A stretch of 64,000 nucleotides of DNA from Pseudomonas fluorescens HK44 (GCF_000217955.3 NZ_AFOY02000009.1:248001-312000), one strand, 5' to 3'. Shown: positions 1-9,123, counted from the stretch's first letter. Translations and numbers: made by a program. The notes: generated by a model from the letters alone, not told the origin.

Positions 1-135
1 ACGCCGGACGGGATCGTCGCTGATCCCGCAGTACAGCGAACCGTTGGCCGCGCGAACCAGATAGACAAACCAGGGTTTGCTCTGCGTGGCTGGGGTTGCA
101 GGGGCGCTGACGGAGACTTCGCTCAAGGTGTTCAC
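1..135 (-). CDS. GIY-YIG nuclease family protein (partial, N-terminal part only)
   Basis: The gene runs off the left edge of the window, so only the first 45 codons are visible. Translation from a GTG at 135 gives a short Ser/Ala/Pro-rich leader followed by [18 protein letters not shown]. This carries the paired Y-V-Y and Y-C-G-I signature that opens the GIY-YIG fold, as in the small YhbQ/UPF0213-like single-domain proteins, which are roughly 80-110 residues long. Family members are presumed DNA endonucleases, but the role of these stand-alone bacterial forms is poorly defined. The catalytic Arg and Glu would lie outside the window, so activity cannot be judged. Confidence 0.8.
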   Translation of the reverse strand, partial: MNTLSEVSVSAPATPATQSKPWFVYLVRAANGSLYCGISDDPVRR

Positions 136-174
136 GTGACGATCAAGGCTTGTAGGAAACAAGCCGCGATCTTA

Positions 175-645
175 TCAGCGACTGGCCTGAAATGCCTTCA
201 GCCCCTTCAAGGCCTGTGCGCGAACGGCATTGCTGACCAACGGCGTCCACCCCAGCAACAGACCTTTGAAACCCAATGCCTGACGCGACCAGCGCCACAG
301 ATCGAAATGGTCGTGGTGCTCGCAGATCTTGCCGTCACGGAAAACGAACCGTGCCTGAATGTCATTGACCACCGTGTTGCCGGTCTGGCTGAACAGGTAG
401 GTCGCCACCCAATGCGCACCGCCCGTGCGCTCGTCGGCGCGGACATTGTCGAAGGTCAGGGAAAAGTCTTTGGCGCGAGTCGTGAGCATGCGCCACATGT
501 CGCCAACATCGCGTCCACGCAGTTCGCCAAACGCCGGATCACTGAACACCACGTCCTCGGTGTAGCAGGCACTCATGGCCTCGGCATCCAGCCGCTGAAA
601 AGCTCGATAGAACTCGGTGATCAAGGCGCGGTTGGCATCACTCAT
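175..645 (-). CDS. SnoaL/NTF2-like nuclear-transport-factor-fold protein
   Basis: A 156-residue protein with the layout of a SnoaL-like or NTF2-like alpha+beta barrel. An N-terminal helix (LITEFYRAFQRLDAEAM) is followed by a CYTEDVVFSDPAFGELRG strand-loop and a C-terminal sheet ending in ICEHHDHFDLWRW. Such proteins bind or isomerise small hydrophobic ligands, but no substrate can be read here. I start it at the Met at 645 because GGGAG lies about 8 bases upstream; a longer reading to 705 has no ribosome binding site. It stands alone on the minus strand, 40 bases from the GIY-YIG gene. Confidence 0.8.
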   Translation of the reverse strand: MSDANRALITEFYRAFQRLDAEAMSACYTEDVVFSDPAFGELRGRDVGDMWRMLTTRAKDFSLTFDNVRADERTGGAHWVATYLFSQTGNTVVNDIQARFVFRDGKICEHHDHFDLWRWSRQALGFKGLLLGWTPLVSNAVRAQALKGLKAFQASR

Positions 646-758
646 GGACAGGCTCCCTGCATTGGTAAAAATGGCTTCGAAAGATGCCTGCACGATAATC
701 TGCAAACGTAGGGAAAACTACCAGCATTCGCCACAGGAATACCGGTAGTACGCAAGCT

Positions 759-2075
759 TTAGAGGCGCTCGCTTTCGACCTGTACGTACAGCGAACGCCC
801 GGCACCGAGACCGGCGACGATCGCGCCAAAGCCAATGACCCCGAAGATCCAGCCCAGCGCGGTCCAGCCACCCGTCCAGTCGTGTACCAGACCGACTGCA
901 AAGGGCCCCATGGAAGCCAGGGTGTAACCGAACCCCTGGGCCATGCTCGACAGGTTGGCGGCGACATGGGCATCGCGCGAACGCAGCACGATCAGGGTCA
1001 GCGCCAGGCTGAACGTACCGCCCTGCCCCAGCCCGAGCAGAATTGCCCAGCTCCACAGGCCTTCGATCGGCGCATAGAGGCAGCCGAACAGCCCACTAAG
1101 GGTCAGGAGCATGACGACGACAATAGCCAGTCGCTGATCCTTGCCGCGCGTCGCCAGCCACGGCGCCGCCAATGAGCTGGCCAACTGGATGATCACCGAA
1201 CCGGACAGCACCAGCCCGGCTTGGGTCGGTGTCAGGCCGCGGCCGATCAGGATCGACGGCAACCAGCCGAAGACGATGTAGGCCAGCGAGGATTGCAGGC
1301 CCATGTACAGGGTCACTTGCCAGGCCAGTGGATCACGCAGCAAACCGCGTACCCGATACGCCACATTGTGCGCGCCGTGTTTCTGGCCAACTTGCGGCAA
1401 CCAGAACATCGCCGCGACCAGCGCAGGAATCACCCAGAAGCCCAGGCCGAGCGTCCAGCTTTCGTCGAAATGCTGGCTCAAGGGTACCGTCGCACCCGCC
1501 GCCATGGCCGCGCCCAGGCACAGAGCCATGGTGTAAACGCCGGTCATGGTCCCCGCGTGTTTGGCAAAGTCACGTTTGACGATGCCCGGCAGCAGCACAC
1601 CGATTACGCCAATGCTCGCGCCGGCCAGAACGCTGCCGGCAAACAGGCCGATCTCACCGAACGAACTGCGCAGAATGATCCCGCCAGCCAGTGCCAGCAA
1701 AATCCCCAACACCACTCGCTCGGCGCCAAAACGCCGCGCCAGCAGCGGTGCCAGCGGCGCAAACAGCCCCAGACAAAGCACCGGCAAGGTGGTCAGCAAA
1801 CCCGCCTGAGCGGCCGACAGCCCGAGGCTTTTCGACACATCGCCAAGCAGCGGCGCCATGCTCGACAGCGCCGGGCGAAGGTTCAGCGCCACCAGAATCA
1901 GCCCCAGCAGCAACAACCACGGGCGACGTAAAACCGGATGGCTTTGCTGGACCTGTTCGTCATCGGCCTCGGCATCGATCAACAGCTCTTCGAGCTCAGC
2001 CGTGCGTTTGAGTTCGGTCGTGCTGTGGGTATTCGCCTGCTGGCTGGACATGAGGTTCTCGGTTTCAAGGTTCAT
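759..2075 (-). CDS. MFS transporter, CynX/NimT family
   Basis: A 438-residue integral membrane protein. A hydrophilic N-terminal tail of about 50 residues precedes roughly 12 hydrophobic segments. The first segment contains NLRPALSSMAPLL, a signature of the CynX/NimT branch of the major facilitator superfamily (cyanate and 2-nitroimidazole transporters), and ARRFGAERV is the usual cytoplasmic loop after TM2. The substrate is unknown. The start at 2075 overlaps the end of the upstream GntR gene by 11 bases; an in-frame Met at 2051 is an alternative. The overlap argues that it is co-transcribed with, and probably controlled by, that regulator. Confidence 0.85.
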   Translation of the reverse strand: MNLETENLMSSQQANTHSTTELKRTAELEELLIDAEADDEQVQQSHPVLRRPWLLLLGLILVALNLRPALSSMAPLLGDVSKSLGLSAAQAGLLTTLPVLCLGLFAPLAPLLARRFGAERVVLGILLALAGGIILRSSFGEIGLFAGSVLAGASIGVIGVLLPGIVKRDFAKHAGTMTGVYTMALCLGAAMAAGATVPLSQHFDESWTLGLGFWVIPALVAAMFWLPQVGQKHGAHNVAYRVRGLLRDPLAWQVTLYMGLQSSLAYIVFGWLPSILIGRGLTPTQAGLVLSGSVIIQLASSLAAPWLATRGKDQRLAIVVVMLLTLSGLFGCLYAPIEGLWSWAILLGLGQGGTFSLALTLIVLRSRDAHVAANLSSMAQGFGYTLASMGPFAVGLVHDWTGGWTALGWIFGVIGFGAIVAGLGAGRSLYVQVESERL

Positions 2076-2724
2076 TGATCAACTGCCGGGAAATGGCTTT
2101 GGCCCGTTCCGGATCGCGCTGCTCGACGGCATCGAGCAGTTCGATATGCAGGTCGAACACCTCCTGACGTCTGGGAGTGATGTTGAGGGTCTGGCGCAGT
2201 TGCGCACCGATGATGCTGGAGAAATAGCGATACAACTCGCTGAGCGTCGGGTTATGCGCGGCATCCACCAAACGACGATGGAACACCAGATCGCAGGCAA
2301 TGTAGCTGTCGAGATCGCCGTGGTAGTGGCTGCCGCTGACACCCAGGGCTTCACGCAGTGCGACGAGGTCTTCATCGGTACGCCGCAACGCCGCAAGGCC
2401 AATGGCCTCGACCTCAAGGATGTGCCGGGTTTCCCGGGCCTGTTCGTGGGAGCAACGGGACAAGGCTTTCATCGTGTCGAGCGGATCGACGACCGCCCGC
2501 AGGTAACTGCCGTCACCCTGACGAATCTCGATCAGGCCGGAAAACGCCAACACCCGCATGGCTTCGCGCACGGTGTTGCGGCTGATACCCAGCTCGGTCG
2601 CCAGTTCAGGTTCAGTGGGCAGGCGCTGGCCGACTGACCAGGTGCCGTTGTTGATGCGCAGGCGCAGCTGTTCAAGGGCCTGATCGACCAGAGAACGCTT
2701 CACCAGTGGAGAGGTGTCTGTCAT
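2065..2724 (-). CDS. GntR-family transcriptional regulator, FadR/FCD subfamily
   Basis: A 219-residue regulator. An N-terminal winged helix-turn-helix (about 15-75, with LPTEPELATELGISRNTVREAMRV, the GntR signature) is followed by an all-helical FCD ligand domain. Candidate metal/ligand residues of that domain are a Glu/Asp region near 95, LVFHRRLVDAAHN and FDLHIELL. FCD regulators usually bind small carboxylic acids. The Met at 2724 is chosen because an AGGG ribosome binding site lies 7 bases upstream; a reading from 2745 is possible. The gene overlaps the MFS gene downstream, so it likely controls its own operon through the palindromes just upstream. Confidence 0.9.
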   Translation of the reverse strand: MTDTSPLVKRSLVDQALEQLRLRINNGTWSVGQRLPTEPELATELGISRNTVREAMRVLAFSGLIEIRQGDGSYLRAVVDPLDTMKALSRCSHEQARETRHILEVEAIGLAALRRTDEDLVALREALGVSGSHYHGDLDSYIACDLVFHRRLVDAAHNPTLSELYRYFSSIIGAQLRQTLNITPRRQEVFDLHIELLDAVEQRDPERAKAISRQLINEP

Positions 2725-2737
2725 TAAATTCGCCCTT

Positions 2738-2756
2738 TCATCCAATCATAGGATGA
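2738..2756. promoter_or_regulatory. Candidate operator for the GntR/FadR regulator
   Basis: TCATCCAATCATAGGATGA is a 19-base inverted repeat: outer arms TCATCC and GGATGA, with one mismatched pair inside. It sits 14 bases upstream of the regulator start, over the leader. A second inverted repeat, CTGAC-N6-GTCAG, lies at 2762-2777. Either could be the autoregulatory site. The spacing suits a dimeric winged-helix protein, but neither is a textbook FadR box. Confidence 0.45.
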
Positions 2757-2843
2757 ATTTTCTGACATGTTAGTCAGCTTCGTCCGAGAGGACAAGCTTC
2801 TAGGGTTAGGGGGCAGGAAAGGGAGCGGAATTTTCGATTGTTA

Positions 2844-2866
2844 AAATTACCCTTAAAGGGTAATTT
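2844..2866. promoter_or_regulatory. Perfect palindrome, candidate MqsA operator
   Basis: A 23-base perfect palindrome with ACCCTTAAAGGGT at its centre begins 25 bases upstream of mqsR. MqsA dimers bind AACCT-type palindromes in their own promoter, and the position fits autorepression by the antitoxin. The flanking sequence is AT-rich as expected for promoter DNA. Confidence 0.7.
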
Positions 2867-2890
2867 ATATCTCAAGGTGCAAGGTGTCTT

Positions 2891-3202
2891 ATGGAAAAGA
2901 ACACACCTCATTACGACCTGTCCGTGGTCAAGGCGGAGGTTGTCAGGCTAGGTTCCAAAGCGTTTACCGGTAGTGCACGGGAAGGAGGCCGAAGGCTCGA
3001 TTTGAGTCTTGCCCAGATGCAGCAGATCGTCTGCGCCCTGGAGCAGAGGATGTTCTACAAATCCATGACAACTTACGCGGACTATCAGATCTGGCAGGAC
3101 GTGTACCACGCAAAAATTCGTGATAGGGAGATTTACCTCAAGGTGACCTACCGCCCAGGCGGTGGTCCGCCGGTAATCTCCTTCAAGGAGAGAGACACAT
3201 GA
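2891..3202 (+). CDS. mqsR: MqsR-family toxin (mRNA interferase), type II TA system
   Basis: A 103-residue protein that matches the MqsR toxin along its length. The N-terminus MEKNTPHYDLSVVK aligns with the known toxin, and the core FYKSMTTYADYQIWQDVY is nearly invariant in this RelE-like ribonuclease family. The C-terminal strand VISFKERD is also conserved. MqsR cleaves mRNA, classically at GCU. Its stop overlaps the mqsA start by four bases (ATGA), and the toxin-first order is normal for this pair. An AAGGTG ribosome binding site precedes the ATG. Confidence 0.92.
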   Translation: MEKNTPHYDLSVVKAEVVRLGSKAFTGSAREGGRRLDLSLAQMQQIVCALEQRMFYKSMTTYADYQIWQDVYHAKIRDREIYLKVTYRPGGGPPVISFKERDT

Positions 3203-3681
3203 AAACACGGCAATGCTTCAGCTGCGGCACCCAGGACGGGATGCAGCATTTCGGCGGGCGAAGCTTCACCATCGACTTCAGACAGTTGACGCGTCAGGTG
3301 CACGATATTTCCGGATGGGAGTGCCAAGCCTGTAGTGAAATCGAATTCGATGACGGCAGTGCAGAACGTTACTCCGAAGCGAGTGATCAATTGCTCGAGG
3401 ACTCCCGGCAGCTCATGGCGGCCGAGATGAAACGCATCCGCCGCAAACTGCACCTTACGCAAAAGGAGGCAGTGAAATTACTGTCGGGCGGCGGGCACAA
3501 TGCCTTTTCCCGCTACGAGCGTGGCGAAATCGCTCCTCCTCAGCCGCTGTTTATGCTGATGCGTCTGCTTGATCGTCACCCTCACCTGATGGCTGAAGTG
3601 CAATCACTGAACGAAGGCCTGGATCTGCGCCAACGTCTGGAAATAAAGGATCAAGAACACGAAGGCATTACCACGCCTTAA
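3199..3681 (+). CDS. mqsA: MqsA-family antitoxin (zinc and HTH domains)
   Basis: A 160-residue protein with the two-domain MqsA plan. The N-terminal toxin-binding zinc domain has paired cysteines C6-x2-C9 and C42-x2-C45. The C-terminal Xre-type helix-turn-helix (about 75-130) contains LTQKEAVKLLSGGGHNAFSRYERG, the DNA-reading segment typical of MqsA. The tail is longer than in the E. coli protein (about 131 residues). It neutralises MqsR and should repress the operon by binding the upstream palindrome. A strong bidirectional terminator follows. Confidence 0.92.
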   Translation: MKTRQCFSCGTQDGMQHFGGRSFTIDFRQLTRQVHDISGWECQACSEIEFDDGSAERYSEASDQLLEDSRQLMAAEMKRIRRKLHLTQKEAVKLLSGGGHNAFSRYERGEIAPPQPLFMLMRLLDRHPHLMAEVQSLNEGLDLRQRLEIKDQEHEGITTP

Positions 3682-3692
3682 ACCCCGGACAA

Positions 3693-3723
3693 AAATAAAC
3701 CCGGAACAGGTCCGGGTTTATTT
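3693..3723. terminator. Bidirectional Rho-independent terminator between mqsA and aapP
   Basis: A perfect 13-base-pair stem (AAACCCGGA core) with a 5-base loop and A/T-rich feet on both sides. It lies between two convergent genes and can end transcripts from either strand. Confidence 0.85.
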
Positions 3724-3739
3724 CACTGCCTGGCTTTGA

Positions 3740-4504
3740 TCAATGCAGGATCTGGCTCAGGAACAGCTTGGTGCGTTCGTTCTGCGGGTTGTCGAAGAAG
3801 TCGTTCGGCGCAGCCTGTTCGACGATTTCGCCCTTGTCCATGAAGATCACGCGGTTGGCCACGGTCCGGGCGAAGCCCATTTCGTGGGTCACGCAGAGCA
3901 TGGTCATGCCGTCTTCGGCCAGGCCGATCATGGTGTCCAGAACCTCTTTCACCATCTCTGGGTCGAGTGCCGAAGTCGGTTCGTCGAACAGCATGATTTT
4001 CGGCTTCATGCACAGCGCACGAGCAATCGCCACACGCTGTTGCTGACCACCGGACAATTGCCCCGGAAACTTGTGCGCCTGCTCTGGAATGCGTACGCGC
4101 TCCAGGTAATGCATGGCAATTTCTTCGGCCTTGCGCTTGGGCATCTTGCGCACCCACATCGGTGCCAGCGTGCAGTTCTGCAGGATGGTCAGGTGCGGGA
4201 ACAGGTTGAAGTGCTGGAACACCATGCCGACTTCGCGACGAATCGCTTCGATCTGTTTCAGGTCGTTGGTCAGCTCTACGCCATCAACCACGATGCGGCC
4301 CTGCTGGTGCTCTTCCAGACGGTTGAGGCAGCGAATGGTGGTCGACTTGCCGGAACCCGACGGCCCGCACAGAACGATACGCTCGCCCTGCTTGACGTTC
4401 AGGTTGATGTCTTTCAATACGTGGAACTGGCCGTACCACTTGTTCACACCCTGCATCTGAATAATGCCTTCAGGGCTCACAGGCTGTTTGATCGCTTCAC
4501 TCAT
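3740..4504 (-). CDS. aapP: General L-amino acid ABC transporter, ATP-binding subunit
   Basis: A 254-residue ABC ATPase with Walker [10 protein letters not shown] near residue 48, Q-loop [12 protein letters not shown], signature LSGGQQQR, Walker [14 protein letters not shown] and switch His in VTHEMGFA. It belongs to the polar amino acid family (GlnQ/HisP/AapP). It is the last gene of aapJQMP, 11 bases after aapM with an AGGAG site, and energises uptake of a broad range of L-amino acids. The terminator shared with mqsA lies downstream. Confidence 0.93.
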   Translation of the reverse strand: MSEAIKQPVSPEGIIQMQGVNKWYGQFHVLKDINLNVKQGERIVLCGPSGSGKSTTIRCLNRLEEHQQGRIVVDGVELTNDLKQIEAIRREVGMVFQHFNLFPHLTILQNCTLAPMWVRKMPKRKAEEIAMHYLERVRIPEQAHKFPGQLSGGQQQRVAIARALCMKPKIMLFDEPTSALDPEMVKEVLDTMIGLAEDGMTMLCVTHEMGFARTVANRVIFMDKGEIVEQAAPNDFFDNPQNERTKLFLSQILH

Positions 4505-4515
4505 AAACTACGCTC

Positions 4516-5613
4516 CTAACGCTTGTGGCCTGTGTCCAGCTTGCGTTCCAAATGCATGGAATAGCGGGACATACCAAAACAGAAAATCCAGAACACCAGG
4601 GCCGCGAACACATAGCCTTCAGTGGCCATGCCCAGCCATTTCGGGTCGGCGGCGGCTTGCTTGACGCTGTTGAGCAAGTCGAACAGACCGATGATGATCA
4701 CCAGGCTCGTGTCCTTGAACAGCGCAATGAAGGTGTTGACGATGCCCGGAATCACCAGCTTCAGGGCTTGCGGCAGTATCACCAGGCCCATGCTGCGCCA
4801 GTAACCGAGGCCCATCGCTGCTGCGGCTTCGTACTGACCTTTGGGAATCGCTTGCAGACCACCGCGCACCACTTCGGCCACGTAGGCCGACTGGAACAGG
4901 ATCACCCCGATCAAGGCCCGCAACAGCTTGTCGAAGTTCATGCCTTCAGGCAGGAACAACGGCAGCATCACCGAGGACATGAACAGCACCGTGATCAACG
5001 GCACGCCACGCCAGAACTCGATGAAGGTCACGCAGACCACACGAATCGCCGGCATGTTCGAGCGACGACCCAGTGCCAGCATGATCCCCAGCGGCAACGC
5101 ACCGACGATACCGACGGTGGCGATCACCAGGGTCAGCATCAGACCGCCCCATTGACTGGTCGCAACGTTGGTCAGGCCAAGCATGTCACCGTGCAGCAGG
5201 ATGTAGGTAATGATCGGATAGAGCACCAGAAAACTCAGGCCGTAAACCGCTTTACGCTGAAAACGCGAGATGAACAGCGGTGCGATTCCGATCACTGCCA
5301 GAAACACGCTCAGGTCGACGCGCCAGCGCAGTTCAGGCGGGTAGTAGCCGTACATGAACTGGCCGAAACGCTGCTGAATGAACACCCAGCAAGCGCCTTC
5401 CTTGGTGCAATCGGCGCGCGTGGTGCCCACCCAGTTGGCATCAAGAATCGCCCAGTGCAGGATCGGCGGCACCACCAGATAAATCAGGTAGAACGCGAAC
5501 AGCGTGAGCAGCGTGTTGATCCAGCTGGAGAACATGTGCTCGCGCATCCACGCCACGATACCGATTCTGGTACCCGGCGGTGGCATGTCAGGTTTGAAAA
5601 TATGAGTCGTCAT
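4516..5613 (-). CDS. aapM: General L-amino acid ABC transporter, permease AapM
   Basis: A 365-residue inner-membrane permease. The first TM helix (INTLLTLFAFYLIYLVV) is followed by a long periplasmic stretch containing DCTKEGACWVF, as is typical of AapM/BztC. The C-terminal half carries the ABC-permease coupling loop EVVRGGLQAIPKGQYEAAAAMGLG. It should pair with AapQ to form the channel. It begins 10 bases after aapQ ends and has a GAGGAAA ribosome binding site. Confidence 0.93.
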   Translation of the reverse strand: MTTHIFKPDMPPPGTRIGIVAWMREHMFSSWINTLLTLFAFYLIYLVVPPILHWAILDANWVGTTRADCTKEGACWVFIQQRFGQFMYGYYPPELRWRVDLSVFLAVIGIAPLFISRFQRKAVYGLSFLVLYPIITYILLHGDMLGLTNVATSQWGGLMLTLVIATVGIVGALPLGIMLALGRRSNMPAIRVVCVTFIEFWRGVPLITVLFMSSVMLPLFLPEGMNFDKLLRALIGVILFQSAYVAEVVRGGLQAIPKGQYEAAAAMGLGYWRSMGLVILPQALKLVIPGIVNTFIALFKDTSLVIIIGLFDLLNSVKQAAADPKWLGMATEGYVFAALVFWIFCFGMSRYSMHLERKLDTGHKR

Positions 5614-5623
5614 GCGCGTTTCC

Positions 5624-6805
5624 TCACCGCTCGATCAGCGCAATGCGCTTGTTGTACCAGTTCATCAGCAGGGAAATGCTGATACTGATCGCCAGGTACA
5701 CGCTCATGGTGATGGCAATAACTTCGATTGCTTGCCCGGTCTGGTTCAGCACCGTGCCGGCAAACAACGAAACCATTTCCGGATAACCGATACCGGCGGC
5801 CAGCGAGGAGTTCTTCGCCAGGTTCAGGTATTGGCTGGTCAGCGGCGGAATGATCACCCGCAAGGCTTGCGGGATGATGACCTTGCGCAGGGTTGGGCCG
5901 TTGCGCAGCCCCAGCGAACGCGCCGCTTCGGTCTGACCGTGGCTGACCGAGTTGATCCCGGAACGCACGATCTCGGCGATGAACGCTGCGGTGTACACCG
6001 TCAGGGCCAGGGTCAGGGCCAGCAGTTCCGGAATCAGCACCCAGCCACCGACAAAGTTGAAGCCTTGCAGCTTCGGCATTTCCCAATGCAGTGGCGCACC
6101 GAAGATCAACGCGCACAAGGCTGGAATCACCAGAAACAGTGCCAGGCCGGTCCAGAACTTGTGGAACGGCACGCCGGTCGCTTCGAAACGTTTGTTGGCC
6201 CAACGGCACATCAGCACGATGGCGACGATCGCCACCACGAGGCTGATCACAAACGCCCAGAACCCGTTGGCCATCTGCGCGGCCGGCATGTTCAGGCCAC
6301 GGCTGCTGACAAAGAAGGTGTCGGCGAAGTTATGGCTGTTGCGCGGCCCTGGCATGGTCAGGAACACCGCGAAATACCAGAACAGGATTTGCAGCAGCGG
6401 CGGAATGTTGCGGAAAGTCTCAACGTAAACCGTTGCCAGCTTGTTGATGATCCAGTTCTTCGACAGCCGTGCCACGCCAACGATGAACCCCAGAATCGTC
6501 GCCAGGATCACGCCGATAAAGGTCACCAGCAAGGTGTTGAGCAAACCGATGACAAACACCCGGGCATAACTGTCCGATTCGGTGTAGTCGATCAGGTGTT
6601 GCGCGATGCCGAACCCGGCGCTGCGCTCCAGAAAGCTGAAACCGGAGGTAATGCCCCGGTGTTGCAGGTTGGTTTGAGTGTTGTTGAACAGGTACCAACC
6701 CATCGAGATCACCGCGACAATCGTGATGATCTGAAACAGCCACGCACGCACTCGAGGATCGCTGAGGCTGAGCCTCTGCTTTGGTGCGCCGATTGAATTT
6801 TGCAT
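5624..6805 (-). CDS. aapQ: General L-amino acid ABC transporter, permease AapQ
   Basis: A 393-residue permease with several hydrophobic helices. The ABC-permease EAA loop EIVRSGINSVSHGQTEAARSLGL is in the C-terminal third. The large insertion between the first helix and the conserved permease core is characteristic of AapQ/BztB. It forms the transmembrane pore with AapM. It is the second gene of the operon, separated from aapJ by 65 bases holding a hairpin that may set the ratio of binding protein to permease. Confidence 0.93.
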   Translation of the reverse strand: MQNSIGAPKQRLSLSDPRVRAWLFQIITIVAVISMGWYLFNNTQTNLQHRGITSGFSFLERSAGFGIAQHLIDYTESDSYARVFVIGLLNTLLVTFIGVILATILGFIVGVARLSKNWIINKLATVYVETFRNIPPLLQILFWYFAVFLTMPGPRNSHNFADTFFVSSRGLNMPAAQMANGFWAFVISLVVAIVAIVLMCRWANKRFEATGVPFHKFWTGLALFLVIPALCALIFGAPLHWEMPKLQGFNFVGGWVLIPELLALTLALTVYTAAFIAEIVRSGINSVSHGQTEAARSLGLRNGPTLRKVIIPQALRVIIPPLTSQYLNLAKNSSLAAGIGYPEMVSLFAGTVLNQTGQAIEVIAITMSVYLAISISISLLMNWYNKRIALIER

Positions 6806-6835
6806 GAAGTGCCCCAGAAATAATGGAACAGAACA

Positions 6836-6863
6836 TCACCCGGTGGTTGGCCCACCGGGTGAT
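6836..6863. other. Intercistronic hairpin between aapJ and aapQ
   Basis: ATCACC-GGTGG pairs with CCACCGGGTGAT (about 11 pairs, one bulged base, short loop) directly after aapJ. There is no U-run, so it is less a terminator than an mRNA 3'-end stabiliser. Hairpins in this position are common after periplasmic binding-protein genes, which are needed in excess over the permease. Confidence 0.6.
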
Positions 6864-6870
6864 AGAACCA

Positions 6871-7902
6871 TCAGCGCACTGGTGGTGCGTATTGAATGCC
6901 GCCGTTGGTCCACAGCGCATTCAGGCCACGGTCGATTTCCAGCGGAGTGCTCTTGCCGAGGTTCTTCTCGAAGACTTCGCCGTAGTTACCGACCTGCTTG
7001 ACGATTTTCACTACCCAGTCTTTCGGCAGCTTCAGATCTTTACCGTACTCACCGTCAGTGCCCAGCAGACGGGCGACGTCCGGGTTCTTGGTCGACTTGG
7101 CTTCAGCCTCGACGTTTTTCGAGGTGATACCGGCCTCTTCGGCGTTGAGCATTGCGTAACCGACCCAACGAACGATCGCCAGCCACTCATCGTCACCGTT
7201 ACGTACGACTGGACCCAGAGGCTCTTTGGAGATGGTCTCCGGCAGAACTACGTAATCTTTAGGCGAAGCCAGTTTGCTGCGCTGTGCATACAACTGGGAC
7301 TTGTCGGAGGTCAGCACGTCGCAACGACCGGACTCCAGCGACTTGGCGCTTTCATCGGAGGTGTCGAAGGTAATCGGGGTGTACTTCAGGCCGTTGGCCC
7401 GGAAGTAGTCGGACACGTTCAGCTCGGTGGTGGTACCGGCTTGAATACAGATGGTCGCGCCATCCAGTTCCTTGGCACTCTTCACGCCCAGCTTGCTGTT
7501 GGCCAGGAAGCCTACGCCGTCGTAATAGGTGATGAAGCCAGGAAACTTCAGGCCCATGCCCGCGTCACGGGAACTGGTCATGGTGGAGTTGCGCGACAGC
7601 ATGTCGATTTCGCCGGATTGAAGCGCAGTGAAACGCTCCTTGGCATTCAACTGGCTGAACTTGACCTTGGTCGCGTCGCCGAAAACAGCAGCGGCCACAG
7701 CGCGGCAGTAGTCAGCATCGATACCGACGATCTTGCCGGTAGAGTCCGGAACCGAGAAGCCTGGCAAACCATCGCTCACGCCGCACTGCACGAAGCCTTT
7801 CTTCTGCACGGCATCCAGGGTTGCACCTGCCTGAGCGAACCCACTGACACCGAGTACTGCGGCCGCAGTCACGACTGCCAGGGTGGATTTCAACATCTTC
7901 AT
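6871..7902 (-). CDS. aapJ: General L-amino acid ABC transporter, periplasmic binding protein
   Basis: A 343-residue periplasmic binding protein with a clear signal peptide (MKMLKSTLAVVTAAAVLGVSGFAQA, cut about residue 25). The mature N-terminus ATLDAVQKKGFVQCGVSDGLPGFS and the following Asp-rich segment are characteristic of AapJ/BztA. An SBP_bac_3 fold covers the rest. It captures glutamate, aspartate and other L-amino acids for AapQMP. A GGAGG ribosome binding site sits 7 bases upstream. A candidate sigma-54 promoter (7935-7950) and a long-spaced inverted repeat (7969-7998) precede it. Confidence 0.94.
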   Translation of the reverse strand: MKMLKSTLAVVTAAAVLGVSGFAQAGATLDAVQKKGFVQCGVSDGLPGFSVPDSTGKIVGIDADYCRAVAAAVFGDATKVKFSQLNAKERFTALQSGEIDMLSRNSTMTSSRDAGMGLKFPGFITYYDGVGFLANSKLGVKSAKELDGATICIQAGTTTELNVSDYFRANGLKYTPITFDTSDESAKSLESGRCDVLTSDKSQLYAQRSKLASPKDYVVLPETISKEPLGPVVRNGDDEWLAIVRWVGYAMLNAEEAGITSKNVEAEAKSTKNPDVARLLGTDGEYGKDLKLPKDWVVKIVKQVGNYGEVFEKNLGKSTPLEIDRGLNALWTNGGIQYAPPVR

Positions 7903-7934
7903 TCAAACCTCCAGTTTTGCTCTTGTTGTGTCGG

Positions 7935-7950
7935 AGCTTGAGTCCTGCCG
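7935..7950 (-). promoter_or_regulatory. Candidate sigma-54 (RpoN) promoter of aapJQMP
   Basis: Read on the minus strand, CGGCAGGACTCAAGCT has the GG-N10-GC spacing of a -24/-12 promoter and matches GGCA-G in the -24 box; the -12 box is only AAGC. It would start transcription about 20 bases before the aapJ ATG. Amino-acid importers of this type in pseudomonads are known to be RpoN-dependent with a two-component activator. Confidence 0.45.
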
Positions 7951-7968
7951 CACCCTTATGAGGCACTG

Positions 7969-7998
7969 TTGACCCGTGTTGGCTTTTTGTTGGGTCAA
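7969..7998. promoter_or_regulatory. Inverted repeat TTGACCC-N16-GGGTCAA upstream of aapJ
   Basis: Seven-base perfect arms separated by 16 bases, centred about 80 bases upstream of the aapJ start and just upstream of the candidate sigma-54 promoter. It could be an activator or repressor site; the binding protein is unknown. Confidence 0.35.
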
Positions 7999-8235
7999 GC
8001 GGCGTAAGACCTTAGCTATGAGTCTAGTAGGAGAAAATCCACATCATGGAAAACTCACTTCTCACCAATCGGCCGAACGGGCTGTAGCCCTTTCACGTTC
8101 GCGAAGCCCGTAGCGGTCACTGGCGAACATCCATCACCGGATTCTTTGCTATCCCACAGCCAGCAGTACACTGATAGTGTTACCGCCAGACGCAGGATTA
8201 CTTGCACCGGTTTTTCCATAGCAAGGCCCGTACCA

Positions 8236-8267
8236 GACCGCTCGCTAAAGCGATTCAGCGAGCGGTC
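8236..8267. other. Strong hairpin in the 468-base aapJ-esterase gap (7903-8370)
   Basis: Arms GACCGCTCGCT and AGCGAGCGGTC form a perfect 11-base-pair stem with a 10-base loop. No T-run follows on either strand, and it resembles none of the three REP families here. The rest of the 468-base gap holds the aapJ promoter region and no convincing gene; a 93-codon minus-strand reading at 8055-8336 lacks protein-like character. Confidence 0.5.
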
Positions 8268-8328
8268 AAGAGAAAAACTTTCATTCTTGCGACATATTCT
8301 TAACTGACAAACCAGTCGTGCACTTTGA

Positions 8329-9027
<699 letters not shown>

Positions 9028-9123
9028 TACACAAACTTCCGGTAGCTGTATGAGCAACACACTACGCCGCGCCCGTTTCTTGCATTACACTGGCCGGCGT
9101 ACATTCCTTAACCAATTGATGAG

